This document shows positions 34,789 to 44,520 of a stretch of DNA of 64,000 nucleotides, one piece after another. The stretch is from Lineus longissimus (lineage: Eukaryota > Nemertea > Pilidiophora > Heteronemertea > Lineidae): assembly GCF_910592395.1 (NCBI RefSeq), contig NC_088323.1:11519501-11583500 (forward strand). Reading direction: 5' to 3'. How positions within the stretch are numbered: the first letter of the stretch is position 1; every line of letters starts with the position of its first letter. Under the pieces are notes generated by a model. It made no database searches. It was not told where the DNA came from and was given only the letters and a program-made list of their open reading frames with translations. Made by a program: the position numbers and the translations under genes.

Positions 34789-37700
34789 GAGACAAGACCA
34801 CAATTGATTTTTTAAGCCTTTTAGCAGTTAAATTGTCAATGTTTGACCGCGACGCATCAAAGAACGCGTCAAGTAGTGAAACTGAAATTCGGATATGATA
34901 TACGGGTTAGTCTTGCGAGTAACTGGTGCGATGGAAATTGGTGATTGACCACGGAAATTTTTTTATAATCGACAAATTAGACAGACTTTGATATTTCCAC
35001 TGTTTTCAGCCAACTGGCAGAAAAAACTCAAAACACGCCCCCTATTACCCAATTAGCAAAATTCGAAATTAATTTTTTCATCAAATAATTTCTTTATATC
35101 TGTAGACTTGCCACAGCAAATATTTTTTCAATACCTCTCCAAATATGTACTTGAGAGTAAAAAACATGCACTCGTCTAATTGATAGGCCTCGACCCTCCA
35201 ACCTATGAATATTCATTAGTGGTCTTGTCTCAATGAAGGTACATTTCAGGGGTTAACATTTTGAGATTTTTTTCAAACTAATGTACATGACATCCCACAA
35301 CTCTCCAACAAAGGAAAGTCATATCTGGACATTTTTGGAGAAATGAGAGACATTTCAAAGAGTGGTACAACTGTGCCAAAGCGACGAAAGAGGACAAAAT
35401 CGACAAAAAGTCATGATTTTGCAGCCAACAGCACCAAATTCAAAGACCTGCCCTGGCCAGAATAAGCAAGCTATGGAGCTGAACATTTAGGATGTGATTT
35501 AGGAATATCTTTGCTGCTTAGGGCACAACTTTCAGAATCAAGGCCTAAGTAGTTTCAAAGAAATTACAAAATGAATGGCAACACAACAAGACTTGTAAAA
35601 ATGAAACCGAACTTAGACCGGGGTTAGGTTGACTCTTATTTGGGTCAAATTAAGTTTTTTTCTCATTATTTTAGCTTGTTTTGACCTTAAATCATCAGCA
35701 ATACAATATTCTAAATGAATTAGAGTGATTTGAGCACATTCAAATTTTTCACTATATTGACCCAAAATGTAGTGTAAATAGAGACAAGACCACAATTGAT
35801 TTTTAAGCCTTTTAGCAGTTAAATTGTCAATGTTTGACCGCGACGCATCAAAGAACGCGTCAAGTAGTGAAACTGAAATTCGGATATGATATACGGGTTA
35901 GTCTTGCGAGTAACTGGTGCGATGGAAATTGGTGATTGACCACGGAAATTTTTTTATAATCGACAAATTAGACAGACTTTGATATTTCCACTGTTTTCAG
36001 CCAACTGGCGGAAAAAACTCAAAACACGCCCCCTATTACCCAATTAGCAAAATTCGAAATTAATTTTTTCATCAAATAATTTCTTTATATCTGTAGACTT
36101 GCCACAGCAAATATTTTTTCAATACCTCTCCAAATATGTACTTGAGAGTAAAAAACATGCACTCGTCTAATTGATAGGCCTCGACCCTCCAACCTATGAA
36201 TATTCATTAGTGGTCTTGTCTCAATGAAGGTACATTTCAGGGGTTAACATTTTGAGATTTTTTTCAAACTAATGTACATGACATCCCACAACTCTCCAAC
36301 AAAGGAAAGTCATATCTGGACATTTTTGGAGAAATGAGAGACATTTCAAAGAGTGGTACAACTGTGCCAAAGCGACGAAAGAGGACAAAATCGACAAAAA
36401 GTCATGATTTTGCAGCCAACAGCACCAAATTCAAAGACCTGCCCTGGCCAGAATAAGCAAGCTATGGAGCTGAACATTTAGGATGTGATTTAGGAATATC
36501 TTTGCTGCTTAGGGCACAACTTTCAGAATCAAGGCCTAAGTAGTTTCAAAGAAATTACAAAATGAATGGCAACACAACAAGACTTGTAAAAATGAAACCG
36601 AACTTAGACCGGGGTTAGGTTGACTCTTATTTGGGTCAAATTAAGTTTTTTTCTCATTATTTTAGCTTGTTTTGACCTTAAATCATCAGCAATACAATAT
36701 TCTAAATGAATTAGAGTGATTTGAGCACATTCAAATTTTTCACTATATTGACCCAAAATGTAGTGTAAATAGAGACAAGACCACAATTGATTTTTAAGCC
36801 TTTTAGCAGTTAAATTGTCAATGTTTGACCGCGACGCATCAAAGAACGCGTCAAGTAGTGAAACTGAAATTCGGATATGATATACGGGTTAGTCTTGCGA
36901 GTAACTGGTGCGATGGAAATTGGTGATTGACCACGGAAATTTTTTTATAATCGACAAATTAGACAGACTTTGATATTTCCACTGTTTTCAGCCAACTGGC
37001 GGAAAAAACTCAAAACACGCCCCCTATTACCCAATTAGCAAAATTCGAAATTAATTTTTTCATCAAATAATTTCTTTATATCTGTAGACTTGCCACAGCA
37101 AATATTTTTTCAATACCTCTCCAAATATGTACTTGAGAGTAAAAAACATGCACTCGTCTAATTGATAGGCCTCGACCCTCCAACCTATGAATATTCATTA
37201 GTGGTCTTGTCTCAATGAAGGTACATTTCAGGGGTTAACATTTTGAGATTTTTTTCAAACTAATGTACATGACATCCCACAACTCTCCAACAAAGGAAAG
37301 TCATATCTGGACATTTTTGGGAAATGAGAGACATTTCAAAGAGTGGTACAACTGTGCCAAAGCGACGAAAGAGGACAAAATCGACAAAAAGTCATGATTT
37401 TGCAGCCAACAGCACCAAATTCAAAGACCTGCCCTGGCCAGAATAAGCAAGCTATGGAGCTGAACATTTAGGATGTGATTTAGGAATATCTTTGCTGCTT
37501 AGGGCACAACTTTCAGAATCAAGGCCTAAGTAGTTTCAAAGAAATTACAAAATGAATGGCAACACAACAAGACTTGTAAAAATGAAACCGAACTTAGACC
37601 GGGGTTAGGTTGACTCTTATTTGGGTCAAATTAAGTTTTTTTCTCATTATTTTAGCTTGTTTTGACCTTAAATCATCAGCAATACAATATTCTAAATGAA

Positions 37701-38204
37701 TTAGAGTGATTTGAGCACATTCAAATTTTTCACTATATTGACCCAAAATGTAGTGTAAATAGAGACAAGACCACAATTGATTTTTTAAGCCTTTTAGCAG
37801 TTAAATTGTCAATGTTTGACCGCGACGCATCAAAGAACGCGTCAAGTAGTGAAACTGAAATTCGGATATGATATACGGGTTAGTCTTGCGAGTAACTGGT
37901 GCGATGGAAATTGGTGATTGACCACGGAAATTTTTTTATAATCGACAAATTAGACAGACTTTGATATTTCCACTGTTTTCAGCCAACTGGCAGAAAAAAC
38001 TCAAAACACGCCCCCTATTACCCAATTAGCAAAATTCGAAATTAATTTTTTCATCAAATAATTTCTTTATATCTGTAGACTTGCCACAGCAAATATTTTT
38101 TCAATACCTCTCCAAATATGTACTTGAGAGTAAAAAACATGCACTCGTCTAATTGATAGGCCTCGACCCTCCAACCTATGAATATTCATTAGTGGTCTTG
38201 TCTC
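34789..38204. mobile_element. Four-copy M1 MITE array with three identical-type spacers, single 4-bp duplication
   Basis: Four direct 442-443-bp M1 copies (34789-35231, 35781-36222, 36772-37213, 37762-38204) alternate with three 548-549-bp spacers. The period is 990-992 bp and units are almost identical. ACTC flanks the whole block (34785-34788 and 38205-38208), but no such duplication flanks inner copies. Copies 1 and 4 share diagnostic variants (six Ts after 'ttga'; 'ggcaga'), whereas 2 and 3 share the alternatives (five Ts; 'ggcgga'). The identical 60-codon minus-strand ORFs in each spacer are repeats of one chance frame. It lies in the untranslated leader of the LTR retrotransposon, between primer-binding site and SGNH ORF. 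Confidence 0.95.
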
Positions 38205-38698
38205 ACTCGGCATGGTCAGAATGGATGCGGCCATGTTGGTTTTCCTTTGTTGATGGAGCCAATCCTCGACAAAAACCACCCGGCCGAGGGCGATATCGGG
38301 CCAACATCGCATGATTACTGAGGCCAGTACCTGCCTCACGATACATGAAATCAAACTAGGCCAGTAATGGGGCCTGTCATACAGTATCTGATGCATACAG
38401 GGCGCATTTAGCGACCGGCTTGTGGAGTTTCCCAAGTCACGTGACCTGTACATTTTATGCCGTAGGGAGCGTGCATTAGTTTTGTGCCTCCAGATGGAAG
38501 CAGAAACGCTCACTAGCCCTGTCACGGTATCAAGTTACCCGAGAATAGTTATCTCACTACGTTATTTGGACGATACACTGTATGTGCCATCCCCTCCACC
38601 ACGCAGGATGCATAAATAAGCCGTAGCACTGGAGACAACAGTTATGCTCCCCGTGTTCTCATCTGTGTGCTATTTTGATTTTTGCTCTTCTCTTGCAG
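38205..38698 (+). other. Leader remainder with 3' splice-acceptor-like end
   Basis: About 490 bp of untranslated retrotransposon leader. It includes a palindromic GTCACGTGAC (about 38436-38445) and closes with a pyrimidine-rich run and CAG (TTTTTGCTCTTCTCTTGCAG, ending 38698) directly before the ATG of the SGNH ORF. The minus-strand 152-codon ORF overlapping it is taken as a shadow. Confidence 0.55.
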
Positions 38699-39406
38699 AT
38701 GCCGAGAGTGAAGTGGCTGCTTCCCGAGGTAGAGGTTAGTGACACTGAATCGGAACAATCCTTCCACTCCTGTGTTAGTGAATTGGACGTTCGGAACGTT
38801 GTCGCGAAACGTGTCATCATAATAACGGACAGCCAGTTTGTCCACCAGAGGGCCTCTCTTCAGGAGGTACATCAGCGAGCGGAAGTTATCGCCATCAGTG
38901 GAGCGAAACTTCGTCACGTCCCGGCATTGGTAACAGATGCCATCGACTCATGTTACCACACTCTAATTATTATTGCGGTGGGAGGGAATGACGTTTTTGA
39001 GCATAAGGATAGGACGTTGCCGGCACAACTTTTATCAACTCACCAGGCGCTTATCCATGCTAACGCCGTCCAGGCACTGTTATGGCCTGTTATTGCCTCA
39101 ATTGAGCATGTTGTGGAGTCATCCCAACATTGCCAGTTGATGTGGTGCCGAGTACCCCCTCGACTGAACATCCATAGAGGAGAATTTGCAATTTGGAATC
39201 GAATAAACGATTACTTTTCTACACTCAATACAGCCCGAGGGGCCCCAATGCCGAAATTGGACAAGTTCGTGCTTCGGATTCGTTCCGGAACTGTTGTTGT
39301 TCGCCCAAACAAACTGAGAGTGGACGGGGTCCACGCTACGTCAGTCACTGTCACGAAGTGGATCCTTGAGATCGCGGAGGCAGTCAACCTTGTCCTAGAG
39401 TGGTAA
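38699..39406 (+). CDS. SGNH-hydrolase-like accessory protein of the LTR retrotransposon
   Basis: Intact 235-residue ORF. SGNH/GDSL hydrolases are serine esterases or lipases with four short conserved blocks, and all four can be placed. ITDSQF gives the nucleophile block (Asp44-Ser45), ISGAKL the block II glycine (Gly68), VGGND the oxyanion block (Gly96, Asn97), and DGVHAT the Asp209/His212 pair. The first block has T-D-S instead of G-D-S. The N-terminal ~35 residues are acidic and serine-rich, with no signal peptide or membrane segment. An alternative in-frame ATG lies at 38675, but a splice-acceptor-like CAG ends at 38698, so I prefer 38699. It is upstream of gag in another frame, with a 97-bp gap. 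CR1-type LINEs carry an esterase domain in ORF1, and an SGNH ORF at this place in a gypsy element is unusual to my knowledge. Alternatively, it may be a structurally similar non-catalytic binding protein. Confidence 0.7.
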   Translation: MPRVKWLLPEVEVSDTESEQSFHSCVSELDVRNVVAKRVIIITDSQFVHQRASLQEVHQRAEVIAISGAKLRHVPALVTDAIDSCYHTLIIIAVGGNDVFEHKDRTLPAQLLSTHQALIHANAVQALLWPVIASIEHVVESSQHCQLMWCRVPPRLNIHRGEFAIWNRINDYFSTLNTARGAPMPKLDKFVLRIRSGTVVVRPNKLRVDGVHATSVTVTKWILEIAEAVNLVLEW

Positions 39407-39503
39407 TATATGGTTGGTGAGTTTTCACCTTTGAATTTTGTATAACACTGCCTTAGTTTCTTTTGTTTTTTTCTTTAAATCTTCGAGCTGACCTGAGTAA
39501 AGT

Positions 39504-40505
39504 ATGGCAGCTGCAAATTTACCGCGACTGTCCGAATTTGCAGGGGAACCAAAGGATGATTTCGACCTTTGGTTCAGGAAGTTTGAACTCTTTGTTCCGG
39601 CCCCAGCCAATGCGGCCGCACCCAACCAAAGACACGATGTGCTGCCCTTTTATTTGGCTGGCAGGGCGTTCCAAATGTATGATGCCCTACCTAATGCCAC
39701 AAAGAACGATTAGAACCTGATCAAAGAGGCCCTCAGGAATCGTTTAGTACCAGGCGAGCATAATCTCCTGCGCCGGCAGGAGTTTATGAATATGCAGCGG
39801 GGCCCGGGAGAACAAATGACATCATTTGAACTCTGCATTATGCAAGCGGTTCAGCGGGCCTACGCGGAGTTTCCCGTAGCGGCCCATGAAGCGCTTGCAA
39901 AAGAACAGTTTATGCGGGGCATAGGCTATAGTGAGCTGCAGTTGCATTTGCTCACGCAGCAGCCTGCTAATTTACGGGCGGCGGTACAAGTTGCCGAACA
40001 ATTTGAGAAGGTCCGGCGGGTTGCTTTCCAAAACAACCCAGCGGTCGTTCGCCAAGTTGTTGCGGAGGCTGCGGATGGCAACTCTAAAACAGACGCCCGA
40101 CTCCAGACTCTCCAGGAACAGATGGCTAAACTGACGGAGCAGGTCCAAAACCTCGCCCTGTTAGGAGCCCAGGGAGGAGATTATCCCCGTGGGCGCCAGC
40201 AGGAGCGTGGAAATCGTGATGACCGCCAGAACGGCCACCACGGCCAGCGGAAGGTGAGGTTCCGCTCATCATCCAGGAAGCAGCGGGGTGTCTGCTTCAA
40301 TTGTGAGCAGCCTGGTCACTGGGTGGCAGAATGCCCTGAGCCACCAAGACAGGGCAACAGAAATGCCCAACAGGATGACAGGGGAAACCCGGGCAACCGT
40401 AAAAGTGGCAAGTTTTATTGCTATTATTGTGGTCGCCCTGGCCATTACTCAAAAGATTGTGAAATCAAACTGCGCAACGGACATGACCAACACCAGGGAA
40501 ACTAG
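39504..40505 (+). pseudogene. gag: gag with one in-frame stop and two CCHC zinc knuckles
   Basis: Capsid/nucleocapsid precursor that packages element RNA. The frame is continuous from 39504 to the natural stop at 40503-40505 (333 codons) except for TAG at 39711-39713. The first ~70 codons (start MAAANLPRLSEF) and the following ~130 form the retrotransposon gag domain, with a WFRKFELF block and a QEFMNM...GEQM block. A glutamine-rich coiled-coil-like stretch (LQTLQEQMAKLTEQVQNL) precedes a basic R/G/N-rich region. Two knuckles of CX2CX4HX4C spacing follow: one begins CFNC, the second begins CYYC. The internal TAG makes this copy defective unless it is suppressed. The gag stop abuts a frameshift heptamer into pol. 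Confidence 0.9.
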
Positions 40506-40553
40506 ACACTGCTGTCAACGTGGGTCAGTTGACAGCACCCCAGGATAGGACCC
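40496..40553 (+). promoter_or_regulatory. -1 programmed ribosomal frameshift signal at the gag-pol junction
   Basis: Heptamer GGGAAAC at 40496-40502, phased G GGA AAC in the gag frame and followed at once by the gag TAG. After an 8-nt spacer comes a perfect 9-bp stem (GCTGTCAAC 40511-40519 with GTTGACAGC 40528-40536) closing an 8-nt loop. Loop bases GGGTC (40522-40526) can pair with GACCC at 40549-40553, giving an H-type pseudoknot with loops of 2 and 12 nt. A -1 slip enters the pol frame, which is open across the gag stop and on to 43045. This heptamer class is used by retroviruses. All parts are visible, and only the function is inferred. Confidence 0.85.
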
Positions 40554-43045
40554 GTAACAAAAATGCTATTCCCCGTGTACAGGTCAAGATAGGCAACCAA
40601 CTCTTGCTGGCCTTACTTGACACCGGTGCAGATGTTTCCGCCATCCGGGAGGGGGTGTGGAGTTCGATCCCGCCCCAGCCCAGTGAGCTACGGCCGACAA
40701 ACACCACACGATCAGTTTCGGGGGAAAGGCTCAAGGTAAAGGGGTGTCAGGATATCACGTTTTCTCTTGGGGCGGCGACTTTCAACCATCCCTTTAGAGT
40801 AGTGTCCGACATCGATAGCCCCCTAATCCTGGGGTGGGACCTGATGATGGCCAACAACATTTCGATCTCACCAGATCTGTCCTCTCTTGAGGTGGGCAAC
40901 GAAACGATCCCTTTTTTAACCCGGGATAACTTACCTCCAGCAGTGTGCGGTGCGCGTCTTCTCTGCACCACGACCGTACCTGCGATGAGCGAAATTATTG
41001 CCCAGGCGTGTTTGGTCCCCGACAAAGGCCAGCCCATCCAAGAGTATGACGGAGTCTTAGAACCAGCCAACAACACTGAGGTTGCAGTAGCGAGAATTGT
41101 AGCAACTGCACATGCTGCTGTCATCCCAGTTCGGATTATGAACCAGGCGGAGGATCCCATGACGCTGCAACAAGGTCAGCTGGTCGGAGATTTCTACTGT
41201 TTGGCCGATCAATTCCCAGGAGACTCAATTTGTGGGACTTACGAGTTATTTGAAAACTATGATGAAAATGAGGAGGACATGGGGTTAGACAACCGAGATA
41301 GACGGGGCGGAGCCTATCCCTCTGTTGATCTCTCGAAATCATCTGTCACCCCCGACCAACGTACGGTTTTGCAAGACTTGGTCGATGAGTTTTCTGACAT
41401 TTTCAGCAAACACAAGAACGATCGAGGTTTTACGACACTAGTACAACACACGATTGATACGGGGGACGCTAAGCCGATCAAACAGCCACCTAGACGAGTA
41501 CCATTTGCGATACGTGATGAGTTGGTCGATCAAGTCGGAGATATGTACCATGACGATGTAATTGAAGACTGCAGCGGCCCATGGTCATCCCCCGTTGTCA
41601 TGGTGAAGAAGAAAAATGGTTCCTACAGGTTCTGTGTTGATTACCGGAAATTGAACGCGGTCACAGTTAAAGATGCACATAGCCTGCCCAGGATTGATGA
41701 CACCATTTCAGCAATGTCAGGTGCTGCCCTCTTCAGTACCCTCGATCTCACCAGCGGCTACTGGCAGGTGCCTGTACACCCCGATTCTCGGGACCACACA
41801 GGATTTTCGGTAGGGACCAAGCTTTACCGATTTAAGAGGTTGCCGTTCGGGCTATGTAATGCCCCGCCTCTTTTTCAGCGCCTGATGGATCTGGTGTTTG
41901 CTGACATGGATTGGCGACAGATGCTGACTTACCTCGATGACATTTTCATTTTCACAAAGACGTTTGAGGAACATATGACAGTCTTGAGGGAGGTCTTCCA
42001 ACGCCTCCGGAAGGCAAACCTCAAACTCCAACCCGAAAAGTGTGATCTGGTTAGAGACCAGGTTGTCTGTGTGGGACACTTAGTGTCTCAAGATGGCCTC
42101 AGGCCTGACCCCAGCAACATCGAGAAGGTCGAAAGCTGGCCACAACCACGTAATGTGAATGAGGTTCGCTCATTCCTAGGGCTGGCATCCTACTACCGGA
42201 AGTTTTTGAAGGGATTTCCTCTGATTGCGACACCTCTGAATGCACTTCTCCAGAAAGATGCACCATTTAATTTTGACGTGAAATGCTTGCAAAGTTTTCA
42301 CACCCTTAAGGAACGATTGACGTCAGAACCCATCTTAGCATTCCCCCGATGGAATGGCGAACCATTCAAGGTATATACTGATGCATCTGATTATGCTATC
42401 GGCGCCGTCTTGGAGCAATGCCAAGACGGCCATGATAGAGTGATTGGATACGTCAGTAAGAGTCTCAACAGAACTGAAAAGAACTGGGCCACGTATGACA
42501 AGGAGCTCTGGGCGATAGTGTGGGCACTCCGACAGTTCCATATATACATTTGTGCAGCCCCATTCACGGTGGTTACTGATCATCGCCCCCTCATCCATCA
42601 GCAGCGGTTAAAGGTGGACAATGATGCTACAGGCAGACGTTGTCGTTGGGCCATAGAGCTAAGCGCACATAGCGAGATGGAGATAGTCTACCGCCCGGGG
42701 GAGAAGAATGGAAATGCTGATGCACTTAGCCGAAGGAAAGAACCATCACTGGTGTCCCAGCAAAACACAATTCTGTCGGAGTCAACTGTGGAGGATATCC
42801 CAGCTGACTCCACAGATGGGGACGTTAAGCTTGCGGTGCTATCATTGACGCCACAACCCGACAACGAAGCAGAAACGCTAGTGAACAAACAACAGTCAGA
42901 TCCACTGGTTAGTGATGTTTTTCAGTGGGTAGCTAACAACAAGAAACCTTGTTCGGCCGCAGTTAGGCACTCGGGACGGGAAGTCAAGGCATACTTCCGG
43001 CTGTTCGACGAACTGCTCATTCACGAAGGTTTACTATGTCGTTAA
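40520..43045 (+). CDS. pol: pol N-terminal part: protease, reverse transcriptase, RNase H
   Basis: An 841-codon open frame that is probably entered by -1 frameshifting from gag and not by its own start (the first codon at 40520 is GTG). Aspartic protease: LLDTGADVS, catalytic Asp about residue 34. RT: LDLTSGYWQVPV, then the YLDD catalytic box at residues 471-474, and GFLG-like LGLASYYRKF. RNase H: VYTDASDYAIG (Asp about 621) through VTDHRPL to NADALSRR. All RT and RNase H landmarks are present and uninterrupted. The frame stops at 43043-43045, in the linker before the integrase zinc finger, where the unbroken family would continue. RT and RNase H in this copy could still be translatable, but no integrase would be joined to them. 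Confidence 0.95.
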   Translation: MGQLTAPQDRTRNKNAIPRVQVKIGNQLLLALLDTGADVSAIREGVWSSIPPQPSELRPTNTTRSVSGERLKVKGCQDITFSLGAATFNHPFRVVSDIDSPLILGWDLMMANNISISPDLSSLEVGNETIPFLTRDNLPPAVCGARLLCTTTVPAMSEIIAQACLVPDKGQPIQEYDGVLEPANNTEVAVARIVATAHAAVIPVRIMNQAEDPMTLQQGQLVGDFYCLADQFPGDSICGTYELFENYDENEEDMGLDNRDRRGGAYPSVDLSKSSVTPDQRTVLQDLVDEFSDIFSKHKNDRGFTTLVQHTIDTGDAKPIKQPPRRVPFAIRDELVDQVGDMYHDDVIEDCSGPWSSPVVMVKKKNGSYRFCVDYRKLNAVTVKDAHSLPRIDDTISAMSGAALFSTLDLTSGYWQVPVHPDSRDHTGFSVGTKLYRFKRLPFGLCNAPPLFQRLMDLVFADMDWRQMLTYLDDIFIFTKTFEEHMTVLREVFQRLRKANLKLQPEKCDLVRDQVVCVGHLVSQDGLRPDPSNIEKVESWPQPRNVNEVRSFLGLASYYRKFLKGFPLIATPLNALLQKDAPFNFDVKCLQSFHTLKERLTSEPILAFPRWNGEPFKVYTDASDYAIGAVLEQCQDGHDRVIGYVSKSLNRTEKNWATYDKELWAIVWALRQFHIYICAAPFTVVTDHRPLIHQQRLKVDNDATGRRCRWAIELSAHSEMEIVYRPGEKNGNADALSRRKEPSLVSQQNTILSESTVEDIPADSTDGDVKLAVLSLTPQPDNEAETLVNKQQSDPLVSDVFQWVANNKKPCSAAVRHSGREVKAYFRLFDELLIHEGLLCR

Positions 43046-44520
43046 CTCAGAGTAGAGAAGTCCCGCGACCTCATACAGAAAGTGCTGCCTGCAGAACTTC
43101 GACAGTCGGTGTTGGAGGAACTCCACGCCGGCGTAACTTCGATGCATCTCGGCAGGAACAAAACAGTGACCAAGGTCAGGTCAAGATTCTTTTGGCCGGG
43201 TATGATTGCGGACATCAAAACGTTTTGCCGTACCTGCCCGAAATGTGTGGCACGGATCACGCCAAATCCAGCTTTGAAGGCACCATTACAGAGTATCCAG
43301 TCAACCCGTCCAATGGAATTGGTCTGTACAGATATAACAGAGTGCCCACTTACCCCACGTGGGAACCGATACGTGCTAGTGGTGGAAGATCATTTTTCCA
43401 AATTCGTTAACATCTATCCGATGGTTAACCAGACAGCAGAGACAGTTGCCTTAATCCTGTTTAAAGAGTACGTATGGGAGCACGGACGTCGTATATGGGC
43501 CGCCAACGCCGATGTATTGGCACTCAGCTGGCACTTTCGCAACGGGAATCAACCGAAGTCTGACAGCAGCGTTTGACTCTGTGAGGGACCAGACGAAGCT
43601 GGCCCAAGCCCGCCAGAAAAAGGTTTACAATAAGTGGCAGCGCCATCACCCATACAGAGAAGGCGATAGGGTTTGGCTCCACAACCCTGTTTCAAAAGAT
43701 CGGCATCGGAAGCTCGCACTCCCCTGGGAGGGACCGTTCCTCGTAATGAAATGTATGCCCGGCAGTGGTGATAATCAAGGAGTTACATACAGGATACAGG
43801 ACGAGAATGGCGGCAGAACACTTTGTGTACACCATAATCGCCTGAAGCCCTTTGAGGCCCCTCCGATCCCCACTCCCCTTGACACTATTCATCCGGCAAT
43901 CCAGGTTGGAGGAGGCTATCCCCAACATGGTGCGCCTGCGTGGAGAGTAGTCCCAGGCGTTTACCCCCAGCTAGGCGAGCCCGATGTTAGACCCCCTCCC
44001 GAGCCACTACAGCCCTTACCACAACAACGACCACAGCCAGTGAGGAGGCGACGGGGTGCTGGTCCCCAGCCAGCACGACCTCCTCTGTTTGGCCCAGCAG
44101 CAGCAGGAGTGAACTTGCAACCAGCCCCAGTTGGACTGCAACCCCCGGCCATATACAATATAGCCGGAGGGTTGGTCCCAGCGGAACTTTTAAATTTTGG
44201 TGCGGCTGTGATACACGATGCTCCGGCACAACTCCTACCCCCTGCTGCGCAAGTCTGACAGAGTTGGAGGTGAGGAGTTGATGGTTGATGATGTTGCCCC
44301 TGCTGAGGTGCAACCACCATTAGAGATCTTGCAACCGGAGATCGAGATGGACGTGATTGCACCGGCTCCAGCCGGGCACGAACCGCCCCAGCTTGCACAA
44401 GCCCCAGAGGGGCCAGTCTTCGCGGATGACATCCAAGAGACAAGAGGAGGACGGCAAGTGCGCAGGCCAGCAAAGTTCCACGACTATGTAAGGAGGATCT
44501 TCACCGGATCGTGGACGTAG
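43046..44520 (+). pseudogene. pol: pol C-terminal part: broken integrase
   Basis: After the stop at 43043 the homology continues in another frame (about 43082-43480): an H2C2 zinc finger ending FCRTCPKC, then the start of the DDE core with its first Asp in CTDITECP (about 43331). Near 43482 the core jumps to a third frame, whose partner sequence (VVYGPP block, 43490 on) belongs downstream of the core. The segment that should carry the second Asp and the Glu is therefore missing, an internal deletion probably at a short CACGGACG-type junction. The tail keeps a GDRVWL block, a WEGPFLV (GPF-type) motif and a proline-rich end. A further frame change near 44230 leads to the terminal RRPAKFHDYV block and a stop at 44518-44520. 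It cannot encode an active integrase. Confidence 0.9.

Noticed and set aside
35613-37776. Three identical 60-codon minus-strand ORFs (35613, 36604, 37594)
   Set aside because: One chance frame copied with the tandem spacer; no motif, no change among copies to judge selection.
38067-38525. 152-codon minus-strand ORF in the retrotransposon leader
   Set aside because: Straddles the junction of the inserted MITE and the leader, so it cannot be an old gene.
43961-44473. 170-codon minus-strand ORF
   Set aside because: Antisense shadow of the proline-rich pol tail; low-complexity G/A/P composition.
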